Of a stretch of DNA of 64,000 nt, positions 62,196 to 64,000 are shown piece by piece. The number at the start of each line of letters is the position of its first letter. The first letter of the stretch is position 1. Source of the DNA: CATQHS01 sp963422655. GTDB taxonomy: Bacteria; Actinomycetota; Acidimicrobiia; Acidimicrobiales; Aldehydirespiratoraceae. Location: NCBI GenBank assembly GCA_963422655.1, contig OY730440.1, positions 186,001 to 250,000 on the forward strand, in the 5' to 3' direction. Position numbers and translations under genes: made by a program. Below the pieces are notes generated by a model. It had not been told where the DNA came from and ran no database searches. It was given only the letters and a program-made list of their open reading frames with translations.

Positions 62196-63704
62196 TTAGG
62201 CGCCGAGACGGCGCAACAGTTCGGTTACCGACGAGCAATCGTCGAACAGCGTGCCGACATGGTCGGCGGTGCCCCGCATCGGGTCCATCATCGGAACCCG
62301 CCGCAATGAATCGGAGCCGACGTCGAACACGATCGAATCCCAGTTGACCGCGACCACCTCGGACGCGAAGTGCTGCAGGCACCGGCCCCGGAAGAAGGCT
62401 CGGGTATCGGAGGGCGGCTCGGTGACGGCCCGGACCGCTTCGGCATCGTCGACGAGGCGTTCCAAGCCGACCCGGTAAGCCAGAGAACGCTCCGGGCGCA
62501 GGTCGTGGTACTGGATGGCCATGGCTCGGAGGCGATCATCATCCCACCCGAGGTCGTGGCGATGGCGGTAGGCGTCCAGCAAGCGGTATTTGGCCACCCA
62601 ATCGAGCTGATGGGCCAGTTCCATCGGATCGTCCTCGAGTTGAGTCAGCACCGCTTCCCATCGGTCCAGCACCTCATAGGTTCCTTCGCCGCCGGTGTTG
62701 GCGGTCCCGTTGGCCTCGACGTATTTGCGGCAACTTGCCAATAGCTCCCACTGGATGTCCAATGCGGTGATGGTTTGACCGTTGTCGAGGCGGAGGGTCT
62801 CGGACAGAGTCCGATCGTGGCTGACTTGGCGCAGGGCTGGAACCGGCGCGGCCAAGCGGAGCTCTTCGGCCATGGCGTCGTCCTCGACCAAGGCCAGGAT
62901 CAGTGCGGTGGTGCCGACCTTGAGGAGCGTGGCTACCTGGGACATGTTGGCGTCACCGACGATGACATGGAGCCGTCTGTACCTGGCCGCATCGGCATGG
63001 GGTTCGTCCCGGGTGTTGATTATCGGGCGCTTCAGGGTGGTCTCCAAGCCGATCTCTTCTTCGAAGAAGTCGGCTCGCTGGGTCAACTGATAGGTGCTGT
63101 CATCGAGTCGCACGCCCGGCGCTTCGCTGCCCACCTTGCCGGCGCCGGTGTATATCTGGCGTGTGACGAGATGGGTAGTGGCCCAAGTGACGATGCGGGA
63201 GAAGGGCGTAGCCCGATCGACCAGATAGTTCTCGTGGCACCCGTAGCTGTTGCCCTTGCCGTCGGAGTTGTTCTTGTACAGAACTATCTCCTCGCCCGCC
63301 CCCAGCAGGGGTTTCACCGCCTCCATCGAGGACTGGATGATCAGCTCGGCGGCCCGGTCGTGAACCACCACCGACCGAGCGTCGGTACATTCGGGGCCGG
63401 AAAGCTCGGGGTGAGCGTGATCGACGTAGTACCTGGAACCGTTGGTGAGCACTGCGTTCACCAAGTGGGTTTCCACCTCAGGGGCCAGTGAACCGGTGGG
63501 AGTGAAGCCACGAGCGTCATTGCCGGGAGTCTCGTCGATGAAGTCCCACCCGACCGGGTTACCGCCGAGATCGACGAGCTGTCCCGAGTAGGCCAGATAG
63601 GCATTGATCAGCAGGGACGAGGCTGCGATCGGGTTTGGTTCCTCGGCGCCGCGGTGAACGATCCCGTACTCGGTCTCGATGCCCGACAGCTTGGGGATTG
63701 CCAT
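62196..63704 (-). CDS. dop: Pup deamidase/depupylase Dop
   Basis: Paralogue of PafA that removes Pup from substrates and, where Pup ends in Gln, deamidates it. The 502-residue protein starts at the ATG at 63704 (MAIPKLSGIETEYG); the frame runs on upstream but that part has no Dop similarity. Hallmarks are GIETEYGI, YYVDHAHPELSGPECTD with the catalytic aspartate, KNNSDGKGNSYGCHENYL, INTRDEPHADAARYRRLHV and VEDDAMAEELRL. Since Pup here ends in Glu, depupylation is the likely main role. It is 48 bp upstream of pup. TAGGGT lies 8 nt before the start. Confidence 0.94.
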   Translation of the reverse strand: MAIPKLSGIETEYGIVHRGAEEPNPIAASSLLINAYLAYSGQLVDLGGNPVGWDFIDETPGNDARGFTPTGSLAPEVETHLVNAVLTNGSRYYVDHAHPELSGPECTDARSVVVHDRAAELIIQSSMEAVKPLLGAGEEIVLYKNNSDGKGNSYGCHENYLVDRATPFSRIVTWATTHLVTRQIYTGAGKVGSEAPGVRLDDSTYQLTQRADFFEEEIGLETTLKRPIINTRDEPHADAARYRRLHVIVGDANMSQVATLLKVGTTALILALVEDDAMAEELRLAAPVPALRQVSHDRTLSETLRLDNGQTITALDIQWELLASCRKYVEANGTANTGGEGTYEVLDRWEAVLTQLEDDPMELAHQLDWVAKYRLLDAYRHRHDLGWDDDRLRAMAIQYHDLRPERSLAYRVGLERLVDDAEAVRAVTEPPSDTRAFFRGRCLQHFASEVVAVNWDSIVFDVGSDSLRRVPMMDPMRGTADHVGTLFDDCSSVTELLRRLGA

Positions 63705-63712
63705 CAGCGCGG

Positions 63713-63718
63713 ACCCTA
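63713..63718 (-). promoter_or_regulatory. Putative -10 element of dop
   Basis: On the minus strand TAGGGT ends 8 nt before the dop ATG at 63704. The spacing is one or two bases longer than at most of the other leaderless-type starts. Confidence 0.35.
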
Positions 63719-63786
63719 TCGCGACTCTGGCACTGCGACTGCTACCTCGGAGACGATCCGCGAGCGGCGTAGGGAGAACGAGGCGA

Positions 63787-64000
63787 TCAGCGAGCGGGCG
63801 GTGCGTAGATGAGGCCTCCATCCAGCCAGCTCGCGTTGGCCGAGCCCTCTCGAGTCAAGCCCACCGGCACCAGATGGCGCTCGTAGATGTCGTTGTAGTT
63901 GCCCACCTGCTTGATGACCTGGTAGAAGGCATCGGGAGCCAGACCCATGGAACTTTGAAGCTCGCCCTCGACGCCGAGCAGGCGACCAGCCTCGGCACCG
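63787..64000 (-). CDS. Amino-acid ABC transporter substrate-binding protein, C-terminal part
   Basis: Partial gene entering from the right edge on the minus strand; 70 codons and a TGA at 63789-63787 are visible. The translated end reads LGVEGELQSSMGLAPDAFYQ, then VIKQVGNYNDIYERHLVPVG and SANASWLDGGLIYAPPAR, the characteristic C terminus of general L-amino-acid (AapJ-type) periplasmic/lipoprotein binding proteins: VGNY-x-x-I-x-ER and WxDGGL-x-YAPP. Function is transport of amino acids with membrane and ATPase subunits that must lie outside the window. It is upstream of dop on the same strand, in the position where mpa/arc sits in mycobacteria. Confidence 0.8.
   Translation of the reverse strand, partial: GAEAGRLLGVEGELQSSMGLAPDAFYQVIKQVGNYNDIYERHLVPVGLTREGSANASWLDGGLIYAPPAR

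Noticed and set aside
61957..62382. N-terminal extension of the prcB frame
   Set aside because: It covers pup and the end of dop in another frame. The GTGA overlap with the pup stop gives the correct start and a normal propeptide.
1..64000. tRNA, rRNA or insertion-sequence genes
   Set aside because: I looked through the intergenic gaps and found no cloverleaf-like sequence, transposase motif or terminal inverted repeats. A covariance-model search would be needed to exclude small RNAs.

Overview
The window is high-GC chromosomal DNA of an actinobacterium. It carries a complete Pup-proteasome block (dop, pup, prcB, prcA, pafA, pafB, pafC), Tat translocase genes, a DUF4193-type acidic protein and many GTG starts. 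The gene neighbourhoods resemble those of the class Acidimicrobiia, but that rank is inferred from gene content and was not tested by any search.

Layout. Bases 1-5093 hold the end of a tightly overlapping histidine operon (hisD, hisC, hisB, hisH, hisA, hisF) closed by a hairpin. Bases 5166-9112 encode a SNF2-family helicase with a small partner and a GroES-like protein. Bases 9130-15944 are a second biosynthetic run, hisI-trpE-ygfZ-dnaJ-like-trpC-trpF-trpB-trpA. Bases 15999-22213 hold single genes: an SDR oxidoreductase, an AlkB-like dioxygenase, an MBOAT/SGNH acyl-transfer pair, YqgE, a ThiD-like kinase and a DUF1330-like protein.

Bases 22278-46423 are one very large type I-G (formerly I-U) CRISPR-Cas locus. 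I counted 214 full 36-bp repeats and 213 spacers over 15.4 kb (22323-37728). The leader follows, then cas2, a cas4-cas1 fusion, a compact Cas8-like gene, a cas3 with its HD domain at the C terminus, csb2 (Cas5-Cas6) and csb1 (Cas7). Everything lies on the minus strand, so transcription runs from csb1 through cas2 and, beyond the leader, through the array towards its old end near 22300. The array records repeated encounters with the same invaders: eight spacers tile one short invader locus from both strands, four share a 17-nt core, and several pairs differ by only a few bases. It also carries scars: a 144-bp tandem duplication, a 75-bp double spacer left by loss of a repeat, a repeat with a 2-nt insertion, blocks of repeats with a changed terminal base, and a truncated repeat at the trailer.

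Bases 46751-64000 return to housekeeping content: a lysine/arginine-rich protein of unknown function, a Nudix hydrolase, a GNAT acetyltransferase, small acidic proteins, a double-length ThyX-family protein, an M20 amidohydrolase, tatC/tatB, a glycerophosphodiester phosphodiesterase, signal peptidase I and the proteasome block. The window ends inside an amino-acid ABC transporter binding-protein gene.

A recurrent regulatory pattern is a TAnnnT hexamer 6-7 nt upstream of the start codon at ten genes. This is the layout of leaderless actinobacterial promoters. At four of them the TAG or TAA of the hexamer is also the stop codon of the preceding gene.
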